A stretch of 64,000 nt of DNA from Flavobacteriales bacterium (GCA_016719225.1 JADKAN010000004.1:496001-560000); one strand, 5' to 3'; numbered from the stretch's first letter, positions 41,692-49,644 are shown. The notes: a model not told the origin generated them from the sequence alone. Program-made: numbers and translations.

Positions 41692-42678
41692 CTACTTCGG
41701 CGCGTTTTCGGCCAGCGATGCGATACGGTCCAAGTCCTGCTTTTCCATGCACCTGAAATGCCCGCGCGGACATTGGTTGAAACCGATCTTGGAACAGGGC
41801 CTGCAGTCCAAGCCTTCCACTTCGCTGATGTGCACCCGCTCCGGATGCTGTGGGATGTAGGGGCCCATGCCGAACCGCGGAACCGTATTGCCCCAAACGC
41901 TGACGACATTCTTGCGGAATGCACTGGCCACATGCATGGCGCCGCTATCATGCGCGATCACGCTGTTCGCCTGCCTTATCAAGGAAGCGGAACCGGACAG
42001 ATCGAATTTGCCCGTGGTGTCGTAGGCCCTGGCACCCACGGCATCAGCGATGGCGCGCCCCACGGCTTGATCGTCCGTACCACCTACGATCACCAAGGGT
42101 CCCTTCAGCTTGCCGGCCAGCTCAATGAGCTTGTGCTGCGGTAAACGCTTGGTATAATGGCCCGCACCGATGCACAGGGCGATGTAGCCATTTCGGTGCG
42201 AAGCTGGAAAGCTGGCCAGGTCCACTTCTTTTTCAGGTGGGATGAACAGGTCCAATCCTTGGCCATCGTTCTTCACACCCAAATGGGCCACTGTGCTCAG
42301 GTAGCGGTCCACGATGTGGATGTTAGGCAGTCGGTCCTTCTTCAAGTTCACCAATAACCATTTCTCAAAATTCAACTTGGGAAAATTCTTTGCAGGAGCA
42401 CCCAAGGCCCACTTTACGCGCCGTGTCCGCATATTGTGGTGGAGGTCCACCACCAGGTCGAATTTTTCTTTCTTCAACTCCGGCAGTACTCCGCGTAGGT
42501 CAGCTTCCATCAGATGCACCCGGTCCACATAGGGAGAGTGTTCCACCAGCGATCGAAAGCTGTGCTTAGTGAGGTAATGCACCTCAACGCCGGGCACTTG
42601 TTGCTTCAGGCACCGAAGCACCGGCGAAGTGAGGATGATATCGCCGATGGAGCTGAAACGGATGACGAGGACCTTCAT
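41692..42678 (-). CDS. Glycosyltransferase family 9 (heptosyltransferase-like)
   Basis: 328 residues from the ATG at 42678 (MKVLVIRFSSIGDIILTSP, the usual GT9 start); an open extension to 42801 lies in the opposite gene's leader. The GT9 marks are SSIGDIILTSPVLRCL, VDLHHNMRTRR, LCIGAGHYTKRLP, LVIVGGTDDQAVG and HDSGAMHVASAFRKNVVSVW. A Cys-rich C-terminus (LDCRPC, NQCPRGHFRC) is typical of heptosyltransferase-type enzymes of Bacteroidota. It probably adds a core sugar to lipopolysaccharide at the inner membrane. Divergent from tatD. Confidence 0.92.
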   Translation of the reverse strand: MKVLVIRFSSIGDIILTSPVLRCLKQQVPGVEVHYLTKHSFRSLVEHSPYVDRVHLMEADLRGVLPELKKEKFDLVVDLHHNMRTRRVKWALGAPAKNFPKLNFEKWLLVNLKKDRLPNIHIVDRYLSTVAHLGVKNDGQGLDLFIPPEKEVDLASFPASHRNGYIALCIGAGHYTKRLPQHKLIELAGKLKGPLVIVGGTDDQAVGRAIADAVGARAYDTTGKFDLSGSASLIRQANSVIAHDSGAMHVASAFRKNVVSVWGNTVPRFGMGPYIPQHPERVHISEVEGLDCRPCSKIGFNQCPRGHFRCMEKQDLDRIASLAENAPK

Positions 42679-42717
42679 GGAAAACCGCGGCAAATGCGGC
42701 GGCGCTATTGCGGAGCG

Positions 42718-42725
42718 CGAAAGTA
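42718..42725 (-). promoter_or_regulatory. -7 box of the GT9 gene
   Basis: The minus strand reads TACTTTCG, fitting TAnnTTyG, 40 bp upstream of the start codon. On the plus strand CACATTTG (42760-42767, one mismatch) may serve tatD. Confidence 0.4.
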
Positions 42726-42793
42726 GCCGATGCGGCAGCTTATCTTGTTCGGAAAGCCCCACATTTGCACCATTCCGCCTTTTGGAACCAGAA

Positions 42794-43561
42794 ATGTACA
42801 TTGATACGCACGCCCACCTTTACCACAAACAGTTCGAACACGACCGCACCGAAATGGTGCAACGCGCCTTGGATGCGGGGGTCCGCAAGCTCTTCCTGCC
42901 CAACATCGACATGACCAGTGTGGAGGCCATGCACGAACTCTGTGATAAATACCCTGAGATCTGCTTTCCCATGATGGGCCTGCACCCATGCTCGGTAGGT
43001 GAGGACCCGGAACGTGATCTCGCCGAGGTGGAACGCCTGCTCGGCACGGGCCGTTATTGGGCCGTGGGCGAGATCGGCATCGATCTGCACTGGGACAGGA
43101 CGTGGCTCGCTCAACAACAGGAGGTTCTCCGACAGCAGGTGCGCTGGGCCAAAGAGCTTTCGTTGCCCGTTGTGATCCACTGCCGGGAGAGCTTTGATGA
43201 AACGTTGGCCATCATCGAGGAGGAAAAGGACGAACAGCTCACGGGCGTTTTCCATTGTTTCACGGGTACGGTGGAACAAGCGCATCGCATCATCGGCCTG
43301 AGTGGCTTCATGCTGGGTGTCGGCGGTGTGATCACCTATCCCAAAAGCGGGTTGGCGGAGACCATGGCTAAGGTGGGCGCTGCCCATTGTGTACTGGAGA
43401 CCGATGCGCCCTACCTCTCCCCGGTGCCGAACCGCGGAAAGCGCAACGAAAGCAGCTATATCCCCGCTATCGCGGAAACATTGGCTAATGCAGTAGGCCT
43501 TACCGTGGACGAAGTGGCACGCATCACCACAGCGAACGCCGAACTGCTTTTCGCCGAATGA
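42794..43561 (+). CDS. tatD: TatD-family metal-dependent DNase/hydrolase
   Basis: 255 residues from the ATG at 42794, giving the canonical MYIDTHAHLYHKQF start with the metal-binding HxH. Other metal ligands are seen in MGLHPCSVGED, VGEIGIDLHWDR (Glu), VIHCRESFDETL, VFHCFTGTVEQA and LETDAPYLSPVPNRGKRNE. TatD proteins are cytoplasmic 3'-5' exonuclease-type hydrolases involved in DNA repair and quality control. The start of the asparaginase gene overlaps its stop (ATGA), indicating an operon of two genes. Confidence 0.94.
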   Translation: MYIDTHAHLYHKQFEHDRTEMVQRALDAGVRKLFLPNIDMTSVEAMHELCDKYPEICFPMMGLHPCSVGEDPERDLAEVERLLGTGRYWAVGEIGIDLHWDRTWLAQQQEVLRQQVRWAKELSLPVVIHCRESFDETLAIIEEEKDEQLTGVFHCFTGTVEQAHRIIGLSGFMLGVGGVITYPKSGLAETMAKVGAAHCVLETDAPYLSPVPNRGKRNESSYIPAIAETLANAVGLTVDEVARITTANAELLFAE

Positions 43562-44586
43562 GCACGCCCAGGGTCCTGCTGATCTATACCGGTGGAACCA
43601 TCGGCATGGTGGCCGATCCGCGTAGCGGTATGCTTCATTCCGTGGACCTCGACCGCTTGGAGGAGCAAGTCCCGGAGCTGGGTCGTATGGGCGTTGCGCT
43701 GGAAACGGTCTCCTTCGGCACACCGATCGACAGCAGCGATATGCATCCGGAACAATGGGTACGGATCGCCCGGACCATAGGTCAGCGCTATGAGGATTTC
43801 GACGGATTCGTGGTGTTGCATGGCAGCGACACCATGGCCTACACGGCAAGTGCGCTCAGCTTCCTGCTGGAGAACCTGTCCAAGCCGGTTATCCTTACCG
43901 GCAGCCAGCTACCGCTCGGGACCATCCGCACGGACGGAAAGGAGAACCTGCTTACCGCTATCGAGATCGCTGCGGCGACAGCGAACGGAAGGCCAGTGGT
44001 TGCGGAAGTGGCTGTCTATTTTGAGTACAGTCTTTATCGCGGTAACCGCACGGTGAAAGTCCATGCGGAACGGTTCGAGGCCTTCCGCTCCCCCAATTGG
44101 CCGGTGCTGGCCGAGGCGGGTGTTCATATCCGCTACGATCATTCCGCTTTGCTGCCTGAGCGCACCGGAGGGCTTCGCGTGCACACGCTCATGGACGACG
44201 GAATTGGTGTGATACGTCTGTTCCCCGGGATCCGGGCGTCTTGGGTTAAAGCGCTGTTAAGCGATCCCGGATTGAAGGCCGTGGTGCTCACCACTTTCGG
44301 CAGCGGGAACGGGCCCACCGATAAAGATTTCCTGGATGTGCTCCGCGAAGCCCGTGGAAGGGGCATTGTGCTGCTGAACGTGACCCAATGCGTGGGCGGA
44401 CGCGTAGACCAAGGCCGATATGAGACCAGCCGCGCCTTCGCCGAAATGGGCGTGATAAGCGGAATGGACATGACCACCGAGGCCGCCATAACCAAACTGA
44501 TGTTCCTGATGGGGCAGGGGATGGGTCCGGAAGAGGTGATGCGGGCCATGGGGAAGGACCTCTGTGGTGAAATTGCCGTTCCGTAA
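43558..44586 (+). CDS. ansA: Type I L-asparaginase
   Basis: 342 residues, normal for cytoplasmic type I asparaginase, without a signal peptide. The first catalytic Thr is in IYTGGTIGMV. The second is in VLHGSDTMAYTASAL, where Ser replaces the more common Thr of HGTDT. Other conserved segments are VILTGSQLPLGTIRTDGKEN, FGSGNGP and GRYETSRAFAEMGVISG. It hydrolyses asparagine to aspartate and ammonia. It is translationally coupled to tatD (ATGA overlap) and precedes a tRNA-Ser gene by about 50 bp. Confidence 0.93.
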   Translation: MSTPRVLLIYTGGTIGMVADPRSGMLHSVDLDRLEEQVPELGRMGVALETVSFGTPIDSSDMHPEQWVRIARTIGQRYEDFDGFVVLHGSDTMAYTASALSFLLENLSKPVILTGSQLPLGTIRTDGKENLLTAIEIAAATANGRPVVAEVAVYFEYSLYRGNRTVKVHAERFEAFRSPNWPVLAEAGVHIRYDHSALLPERTGGLRVHTLMDDGIGVIRLFPGIRASWVKALLSDPGLKAVVLTTFGSGNGPTDKDFLDVLREARGRGIVLLNVTQCVGGRVDQGRYETSRAFAEMGVISGMDMTTEAAITKLMFLMGQGMGPEEVMRAMGKDLCGEIAVP

Positions 44587-44599
44587 GGCGTAGCCTTGT

Positions 44600-44607
44600 T
44601 ACATTCG
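44600..44607 (+). promoter_or_regulatory. Candidate -7 box of tRNA-Ser
   Basis: TACATTCG fits TAnnTTyG and lies 28 bp before the first base of the tRNA, leaving room for a short 5' leader. Confidence 0.4.
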
Positions 44608-44635
44608 CGGCCCGCATCCTTGGATACGGTGTATT

Positions 44636-44723
44636 GGAGAAGTGGCCGAGTGGTTTAAGGCGCACGCCTGGAAAGTGTGTTTACTGAAAGGTAACGGGGG
44701 TTCGAATCCCTCCTTCTCCGCCA
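44636..44723 (+). tRNA. tRNA-Ser (anticodon GGA)
   Basis: An 88-base class II tRNA with encoded CCA (44721-44723). The acceptor arms GGAGAAG (44636-44642) and CTTCTCC (44713-44719) pair perfectly. The D-arm consensus tggccgagtggtttaaggc, anticodon loop CTGGAAA with GGA, a long variable arm, and the T-loop GTTCGAATCCC are all present. It reads UCC and UCU serine codons. It follows the asparaginase gene and is immediately followed by an inverted-repeat/tandem-repeat element, so the mature 3' end borders a strong hairpin. Confidence 0.96.
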
Positions 44724-44743
44724 ACGCTGCCCGCGCAGCGGGC

Positions 44744-44805
44744 GGTCCCAAACAAAAAAGTTGGTGCGGAGCTTGCTCCAAGCACCAACTTTTTTGTTTG
44801 GGACC
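44744..44805. terminator. 24-bp perfect hairpin downstream of tRNA-Ser
   Basis: Arms 44744-44767 and 44782-44805 are exact complements, with a 14-nt loop that can itself fold (ggagc/gctcc). The right arm contains a run of six T. Outer arms aacgctgc (44723-44730) and gcagcgtt (44824-44831) can extend the structure, with small GC hairpins at 44730-44742 and 44809-44823. It can end tRNA transcription in either direction. The right half is also part of the tandem repeat. Confidence 0.75.
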
Positions 44806-44890
44806 AAAGGCCGCGGAGCGGCCGCAGCGTTGAAGCCACCCCCTTAGGGATAGCGCGCCTCGCGCAATCCCTTGCACAAATACTCAGCGG
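44770..44890. repeat. 121-bp tandem repeat, copy 1
   Basis: First of nearly three direct copies with a period of exactly 121 bp. The unit begins agcttgctccaagcaccaac. It carries a T-run element, a GC hairpin (ggccgc/gcggcc, 44809-44823) and a second hairpin (gggat...atccc, 44847-44871, with a gcgcg/cgcgc core). No coding function; open frames within it only reflect the repeat. Confidence 0.93.
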
Positions 44891-45011
44891 AGCTTGCTCC
44901 AAGCACCAACTTTTTTGTTTGGGACCAAAGGCCGCGGAGCGGCCGCAGCGTTGAAGCCACCCCCTTAGGGATAGCGCGCCTCGCGCGATCCCTTGCACAA
45001 ATACTCAGCGG
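44891..45011. repeat. 121-bp tandem repeat, copy 2
   Basis: Nearly identical to copy 1; by eye the only difference is A to G within the second hairpin. Near identity implies recent duplication or ongoing homogenisation. Confidence 0.93.
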
Positions 45012-45114
45012 AGCTTGCTCCAAGCACCAACTTTTTTGTTTGGGACCAAAGGCCGCGGAGCGGCCCCAGCGTTGAAGCCATCTTTTTAGGGATAGCCCGC
45101 CTCGCGCAATCCCT
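45012..45114. repeat. 121-bp tandem repeat, partial diverged copy 3
   Basis: Covers the first 103 bases of the unit. Changes include G to C after the first hairpin, several C to T changes (cccccttag becomes tctttttag), and a base change that weakens the second hairpin. Similarity stops at 45114. The following 45115-45227 holds nothing recognised. Confidence 0.88.
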
Positions 45115-45227
45115 CCGATCTAGATAGGTCCAACAAGGTCGATCCTCTATCCTGCGCTCCTGCCAGGTCTACTTTCCGGTCAACATGTTCAATGCAATAT
45201 AATCGATAGAAGCACCTATCCTGTCCG

Positions 45228-45235
45228 TAAATTCG
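45228..45235 (+). promoter_or_regulatory. Candidate -7 box of the dus gene
   Basis: TAAATTCG fits TAnnTTyG and lies 14 bp upstream of the ATG at 45250. No -33 element was recognised. Confidence 0.4.
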
Positions 45236-45249
45236 CAGCCCTTTACCCC

Positions 45250-46236
45250 ATGCCCCGCATTGGCCCTATCGAACTCGGCGATTTTCCGCTGCTCCTTGCT
45301 CCCATGGAGGATGTGAGCGATCCGCCCTTCCGCGCGCTGTGCAAAAAGCACGGCGCCGACCTGATGTACACCGAGTTCATCAGCAGTGAAGGACTGATCC
45401 GCCAAGCGGCGAAGGGCATGAAGAAGCTGGACATCTTCCCGGAGGAACGCCCTGTTGGGATCCAGCTTTTCGGGGGCAGCGAGGATGCCATGGAAGAGGC
45501 TGCCCGCATCGCTGAGCGCGCCGGGCCGGAGCTGATCGATATCAACTACGGCTGCCCGGTGAATAAGGTGGTGAACAAAGGCGCCGGAGCTTGCCTCCTG
45601 CAGGACGTGGACAAGATGGTGCGTCTTACTGATAAAGTGGTGAAGGCCGTGAAGCTGCCAGTAACCGTGAAGACGCGCTTGGGCTGGAGCGATCAGACGA
45701 AGAACATCATGGAGGTGGCCGAGCGCCTGCAGGATGTGGGTATCCAAGCGCTGAGCATCCACGGCCGCACCCGCGCCCAGCTCTACAAAGGCCCAGCGGA
45801 CTGGACCTTGATCGGTGAGGTGAAGAACAATCCGCGCATCCACATCCCCATCTTCGGCAACGGCGACATCGATTCACCGGAGAAAGCCCTAGAGTATCGC
45901 AACCGCTACGGTGTGGACGGCCTGATGATCGGCCGGGCCAGCATCGGCGCGCCCTGGATCTTCAACCAGATCAAGCACTTTTTCGCCACCGGAGAGCACC
46001 TGCCACCACCCACGATAGACGACCGCGTGGATGCGGCCCGCGAGCACTTCGAGCGCAGTCTGCTCTGGAAAGGCGACCACGAAGGCGTGGTGGAGATGCG
46101 CCGCCACTACACCAACTACTTCAAGGGCCTCCCGAATTTCAAGGAGCACCGCATGAAGCTGGTGACGGAGAACGACCCACGTATTGTGCTGGAATTGCTG
46201 GAGATGGTGCGTGTGCAGTTCGAACTCGCAGCCTGA
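45250..46236 (+). CDS. dusB: tRNA-dihydrouridine synthase (DusB-like)
   Basis: 328 residues. It is an FMN TIM-barrel protein with the start PLLLAPMEDVSDPPFRALC, catalytic C102 in INYGCPVNKVVNKGAGACLL, and TVKTRLGW, SIHGRTRAQLYKGPADW, IFGNGDIDSPEKA and GLMIGRASIGAPWIF. The C-terminal helical tRNA-binding domain follows (RRHYTNYFKGLPNFKEHR). It reduces uridine to dihydrouridine in tRNA using NADPH. The neighbouring tRNA-Ser gene is transcribed separately. The TfoX-like gene starts 9 bp after its stop. Confidence 0.95.
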   Translation: MPRIGPIELGDFPLLLAPMEDVSDPPFRALCKKHGADLMYTEFISSEGLIRQAAKGMKKLDIFPEERPVGIQLFGGSEDAMEEAARIAERAGPELIDINYGCPVNKVVNKGAGACLLQDVDKMVRLTDKVVKAVKLPVTVKTRLGWSDQTKNIMEVAERLQDVGIQALSIHGRTRAQLYKGPADWTLIGEVKNNPRIHIPIFGNGDIDSPEKALEYRNRYGVDGLMIGRASIGAPWIFNQIKHFFATGEHLPPPTIDDRVDAAREHFERSLLWKGDHEGVVEMRRHYTNYFKGLPNFKEHRMKLVTENDPRIVLELLEMVRVQFELAA

Positions 46237-46244
46237 CCGCTTGT

Positions 46245-46613
46245 ATGGCCTACGATCCCCAGTTCGAGCTCCGCATCGCTGAGGTTCTCTTGGCGCAAGG
46301 CATCGAAGCGGAGACCGTGAAGATGTTCGGCGGCATCACCTTCATGGTGCGCGGCAACATGAGCGTGGGCATCACCAGCAAGGGTGACTTCCTGGTGAAG
46401 TTCGATCCCCAACGGCATGAGGAAGCGAGCGAATGGCCCGGTGCCAAACGGTTTAACATGGGCAAGGGTGAGAACAAGGGCGTCCTGCTTGTGGATGCGG
46501 ACGCGGTGGAAAGCCGCAAGGCCATGGAGAAGTGGGTGAAGCTTTCCCTGGATCACGTGCTCGCGTTGCCGCTGAAGGTGAAGAAGGCGGTGAAGCGGAA
46601 ACCTTCCAAGTAG
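46245..46613 (+). CDS. TfoX/Sxy N-terminal domain protein
   Basis: 122 residues, a single TfoX N-terminal domain. Marks are the helix opening DPQFELRIAEVLL, KMFGGITFMVRGNMSVGI (the MFGG..FM..GNM signature), DFLVKFDP and WVKLSLDHVLALP. The tail is very basic (KVKKAVKRKPSK). TfoX/Sxy promotes competence in gamma-proteobacteria, but short Bacteroidota members are of unknown role and some are annotated only as 'TfoX domain'. It follows dus by 9 bp, so cotranscription is likely. It should not be taken as evidence of competence on its own. Confidence 0.88.
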   Translation: MAYDPQFELRIAEVLLAQGIEAETVKMFGGITFMVRGNMSVGITSKGDFLVKFDPQRHEEASEWPGAKRFNMGKGENKGVLLVDADAVESRKAMEKWVKLSLDHVLALPLKVKKAVKRKPSK

Positions 46614-46688
46614 ATCAAGTGGTCCTGTGGCTGCGGGCTTTGAACCGATCGCGCAATTACCACTGTCAGGCTTCCATTGCCGCAAGAC

Positions 46689-46696
46689 TTACTTTG
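46689..46696 (+). promoter_or_regulatory. Weak -7 box of the S9 peptidase gene
   Basis: TTACTTTG differs from TAnnTTTG at one position and lies 56 bp before the ATG. The rest of the 139-bp gap after the TfoX gene shows nothing else. Confidence 0.3.
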
Positions 46697-46752
46697 TCGC
46701 GCACTTCACCATTCCTCGAACTGAGCGCCACCACCCATTCATCACGCGAACC

Positions 46753-48846
46753 ATGAAGAAATCCTGTACTCGTTCCGGCGGAAAGCTTGCGGGCACGCTC
46801 GCACTCGCCCTTCTCACCGGAACCACCTTCGCCCAATCCATGAAGCCATTCACCTACAAGGAGATGCTCATGCTGGATCGCATGAGCGGACTCAGCGTTG
46901 ACCCCAGCGGCCAGTTCGCCGTTTTCAATGTGCGCGCCACGGACATGGAAGCGAACAAGGGCGTCAGTACGCTTTGGCTGAAGGACCTCACAAAGCCCGC
47001 CGTGCCGGAGGTGAAGCTCGGTGTATCAGAAGGCGGGGCCGGTAGCGCGGCATGGAGCCCGGACGGCAAGACGATCTACTTCCTCTCCTCGCGCGGTGAA
47101 GGTGGAACATCACAGCTGTGGAAGACGGACTTGACCGGTGCCTCGGCCGTGCAGGTCACGCGCCTGTCGCTGGATATCGGATCCTATCGGATCACGCCAG
47201 ATGGCAAGGGACTGGTGTTCTCACTGGAGGTTTTTCCCGAGTGCAAGGGCGATGAGATCGCGTGCACCGTTAAGAAGAATGAAGCACGCAAGGCCGATAA
47301 GTCCACGGGCAGCCTTTACAGCAAACTCTTCATCCGTCATTGGGACACGTGGAGCGATGGAACGCGCAACCACCTGTTCTACATGCCGCTGGAAGGTGCT
47401 GCAGCACCTGTCGCGTTGACGGACGGTTTCGATGGTGACGTGCCATCGAAGCCCTGGGGTGATGAAGGTGATTACTCCATTTCCCCCGATTCCAAGACCG
47501 TCTATTTCAGTGCCCGCTTGGCTGGAAAGACCGAGCCGTGGAGCACCAACTTTGATGTGTACAGCGTGCCTGTGAGTGGTGGCGCGCTCACCAACCTCAC
47601 GGAGAGCAACAAGGCCTGGGATGCCAGCCCACGCATGTCGCCCGACGGCAAGACGCTCGCCTACAAGGCCATGAAGCGCCCCGGCTTCGAGGCCGACCGC
47701 TTCTGGATCCAACTGCGCGATGCTTCCGGAAAAGTGACAACTGTGGCTGGTGATTGGGACCGCAGCGTGGACGATATGAAGTGGAGCGCCGACGGCAAGA
47801 GCCTCTATGTGGTAGCGGGCGATGTCGGAAAGACGCTGCTGTTCAAGGTGGACGTGAAGACGGGTTCCGTTACTCCGATGTCCAAGGACGGCCACATGGA
47901 TGCCTTCTTCGAAACGCCGAAGGGCTTCGTATTCCTGAAGAGCGGGCTGAACAACCCTTCACTGCTGTATGCGGCCAAGCCTAAAGCCAAGTTGATCGAC
48001 GTGGATGCTGTGAACTTGACATCGGTGGATGCGGTCCTGAAGAACCTCGAGTTCGGGAAGTATGAGCAGTTCAACTTCCCGGGTTGGAACAACGAGACCG
48101 TGCATGGCTATGTGATCAAACCAGCTGGATATGTTGAAGGCAAGAAGTATCCCGTGGCCTTCCTGATCCATGGCGGTCCGCAGGGGAGCTTCGGCGATTC
48201 CTGGAGCTTCCGCTGGAACCCGCAGACCTACGCCGGTGCCGGCTATGCAGTTGTGATGATCGACTTTCACGGATCCACGGGCTACGGGCAGGCGTTCACC
48301 GATGCGATCTCCACGCATTGGGGAGACCGTCCGTTGGAGGACCTGCAGAAAGGCTGGGCCCATGCGTTGAAGACGTACTCCTTCTTGGACAGTGATCGCG
48401 CAGCTGCTTTGGGCGCGTCCTACGGTGGCTACATGGTGGACTGGATCGCTGGGAACTGGCAGCAGCCTTGGAAATGCTTGGTGTCGCACGACGGCGTGTT
48501 CGACACCCGCGCCATGGGCTACTCCACCGAGGAGTTGTGGTTCGATAACTGGGAGAACGGCAGCGACGTGTTCCAAGACCCGGCGCAATACGACAAGTTC
48601 AATCCGATGATGCACGCGAAGGATTGGTCCGTGCCGATGCTGGTGATCCATTCCGACAAGGATTACCGCATCCCGCTTTCACAGGGCATCGGCGCGTTCA
48701 CCGCCTGCCAGGCCAAAGGCATCGATTCCGAGTTCCTGCGTTTCCCTGATGAGAACCACTGGGTGCTGAAGCCGCAGAACGCCATGATGTGGCACAACAC
48801 AGTGTTCAATTGGCTCGAGAAGTACATCGGCGGCGGGGCGAAATAG
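46753..48846 (+). CDS. S9-family prolyl oligopeptidase-type peptidase (DPP5-like)
   Basis: 697 residues from the ATG at 46753, which opens a signal peptide (TGTTFAQ end); the longer open frame to 46627 has no signal and is rejected. The N-terminal half is a beta-propeller of TolB/WD-like repeats (AAWSPDGKTIYFLSS, YSISPDSKTVYFSA, RMSPDGKTLAYKAM). The C-terminal alpha/beta hydrolase has the nucleophile in GASYGGYMVDW, the Asp in VIHSDKDYRIPLSQ and the His in DENHWVLKPQN. Size and these motifs resemble periplasmic dipeptidyl-peptidase 5 of Porphyromonas, which releases dipeptides from oligopeptides. A small membrane protein gene follows after 11 bp. Confidence 0.92.
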   Translation: MKKSCTRSGGKLAGTLALALLTGTTFAQSMKPFTYKEMLMLDRMSGLSVDPSGQFAVFNVRATDMEANKGVSTLWLKDLTKPAVPEVKLGVSEGGAGSAAWSPDGKTIYFLSSRGEGGTSQLWKTDLTGASAVQVTRLSLDIGSYRITPDGKGLVFSLEVFPECKGDEIACTVKKNEARKADKSTGSLYSKLFIRHWDTWSDGTRNHLFYMPLEGAAAPVALTDGFDGDVPSKPWGDEGDYSISPDSKTVYFSARLAGKTEPWSTNFDVYSVPVSGGALTNLTESNKAWDASPRMSPDGKTLAYKAMKRPGFEADRFWIQLRDASGKVTTVAGDWDRSVDDMKWSADGKSLYVVAGDVGKTLLFKVDVKTGSVTPMSKDGHMDAFFETPKGFVFLKSGLNNPSLLYAAKPKAKLIDVDAVNLTSVDAVLKNLEFGKYEQFNFPGWNNETVHGYVIKPAGYVEGKKYPVAFLIHGGPQGSFGDSWSFRWNPQTYAGAGYAVVMIDFHGSTGYGQAFTDAISTHWGDRPLEDLQKGWAHALKTYSFLDSDRAAALGASYGGYMVDWIAGNWQQPWKCLVSHDGVFDTRAMGYSTEELWFDNWENGSDVFQDPAQYDKFNPMMHAKDWSVPMLVIHSDKDYRIPLSQGIGAFTACQAKGIDSEFLRFPDENHWVLKPQNAMMWHNTVFNWLEKYIGGGAK

Positions 48847-48857
48847 TCCGTGTACTG

Positions 48858-49304
48858 ATGACAACCTTTCCTCGGCTCTACGACTCCTCGGTCCGCAGAT
48901 TCTCTTGGCCAGTGGCCATGCTGATGCTGGTCGGCTGGATCGGGTTGCTCGCATTGGGGAGGCCGGTGCCGATCTGGTTGGAAGGGCTGGCCGCCGCCAA
49001 CCTCTTCGTCACAGCGAATTGTCGCGCAGCTTCGGACCGTTCCGGTTTAGAGCGGCTCCGGGCCATGACGCTCTCCGCGCAATGGTTCTTTGCTGTGCTG
49101 ATCGCCGTTTGGTTCACTTACAGGATGGTTTCGGACCAAGAAATAACGCTTCATACACGCTCGCTTGCGTTGATGGTCCTCGGCTTCTCCGCTTTCTGCG
49201 AAGCCGCTTACGCCTTTATACTTAAGGAGGAATTGGGTTGGCGTTGGCTCTTGGGCTTGCTTCCCGGAGTGCTGTTGGCTGTGTTGACGGTGCTGATCTA
49301 TTGA
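48858..49304 (+). CDS. Small four-helix membrane protein, unknown function
   Basis: 148 residues from the ATG at 48858. Four hydrophobic helices are predicted (about 18-34, 38-50, 72-88 and 98-145 as two). The N-terminus is short and hydrophilic (MTTFPRLYDSSVRRFSWP). There is an acidic/basic loop after helix 2 (NCRAASDRSGLERLR) and a Trp-rich segment near the end (KEELGWRWLLGLLPG). No known family is recognised. It lies 11 bp downstream of the S9 peptidase gene, so it is probably cotranscribed. Confidence 0.65.
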   Translation: MTTFPRLYDSSVRRFSWPVAMLMLVGWIGLLALGRPVPIWLEGLAAANLFVTANCRAASDRSGLERLRAMTLSAQWFFAVLIAVWFTYRMVSDQEITLHTRSLALMVLGFSAFCEAAYAFILKEELGWRWLLGLLPGVLLAVLTVLIY

Positions 49305-49370
49305 TCTGGAAGGATCCGAGGTGACTGCATTCCTCGAGCTTTCAGCGAGGCGGGAACGTCGAGTTGCATT

Positions 49371-49432
49371 TATCCGTGTTGATCAGCGTTTATGATCGTC
49401 CCGCTGTATGTCGGCAGAAATTCATCCGTGGT
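49371..49432. repeat. Short dispersed intergenic phrase (ATCCGTGTT/ATCCGTGGT)
   Basis: The words tatccgtgttgatcagcg and catccgtggtc lie 50 bp apart. Similar phrases are common between genes in many environmental bacteria, by recollection. The remaining part of 49305-49451 contains only a weak hairpin (cctcg/cgagg near 49332-49350). Confidence 0.25.
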
Positions 49433-49451
49433 CGGCAATCTTCAGCCCACC

Positions 49452-49459
49452 TATCTTTG
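49452..49459 (+). promoter_or_regulatory. -7 box of the SAM riboswitch/metH transcript
   Basis: TATCTTTG is a perfect TAnnTTTG match, identical to the deoC box, 23 bp upstream of the riboswitch. No convincing TTG at -33. Confidence 0.6.
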
Positions 49460-49481
49460 CCACGCGTTCTTTTCCATTGAG

Positions 49482-49608
49482 CTTATCAAGAAAGGCAGAG
49501 GGACTGGCCCTGTGAAGCCTTGGCAACCGGTCGATGGTCAACCATCGAGTAGGTGCTAAATCCAGCTCCGAGCATCGGCATTCAAGCTGTTGCGAGGGGA
49601 AAGATGAG
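49482..49608 (+). ncRNA. SAM-I (S-box) riboswitch
   Basis: The consensus core is clear. P1 5' strand cttatc (49482-49487) is followed by aaga-aggcagagggactgg, the gaagcc/ggcaacc segment, and aggtgctaaatccagc. The P1 3' strand is gatgag (49603-49608), pairing with cttatc with one G-U. It senses S-adenosylmethionine. A terminator follows at 49645-49673. Its 5' arm ctcatc (49646-49651) is complementary to gatgag, giving the classical choice between antiterminator without SAM and terminator with SAM. It controls the two metH genes starting 112 bp downstream. Confidence 0.95.
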
Positions 49609-49644
49609 CCGCGATCGAGACCTGTGCTTCCCCAAGCATTGACA

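Noticed and set aside
44599..45075. Several small open frames inside the tRNA-Ser/tandem repeat region
   Set aside because: They run through the tRNA gene and the 121-bp repeats and simply repeat the same peptide; the DNA structure explains them.
44770..45114. Possible CRISPR array
   Set aside because: The repeats are 121 bp and directly abutting, with no unique spacers and no cas genes.
46245..46613. Evidence for a natural competence system from TfoX plus DprA
   Set aside because: DprA is nearly universal and the short TfoX-domain protein lacks the C-terminal domain; no uptake genes are in the window.
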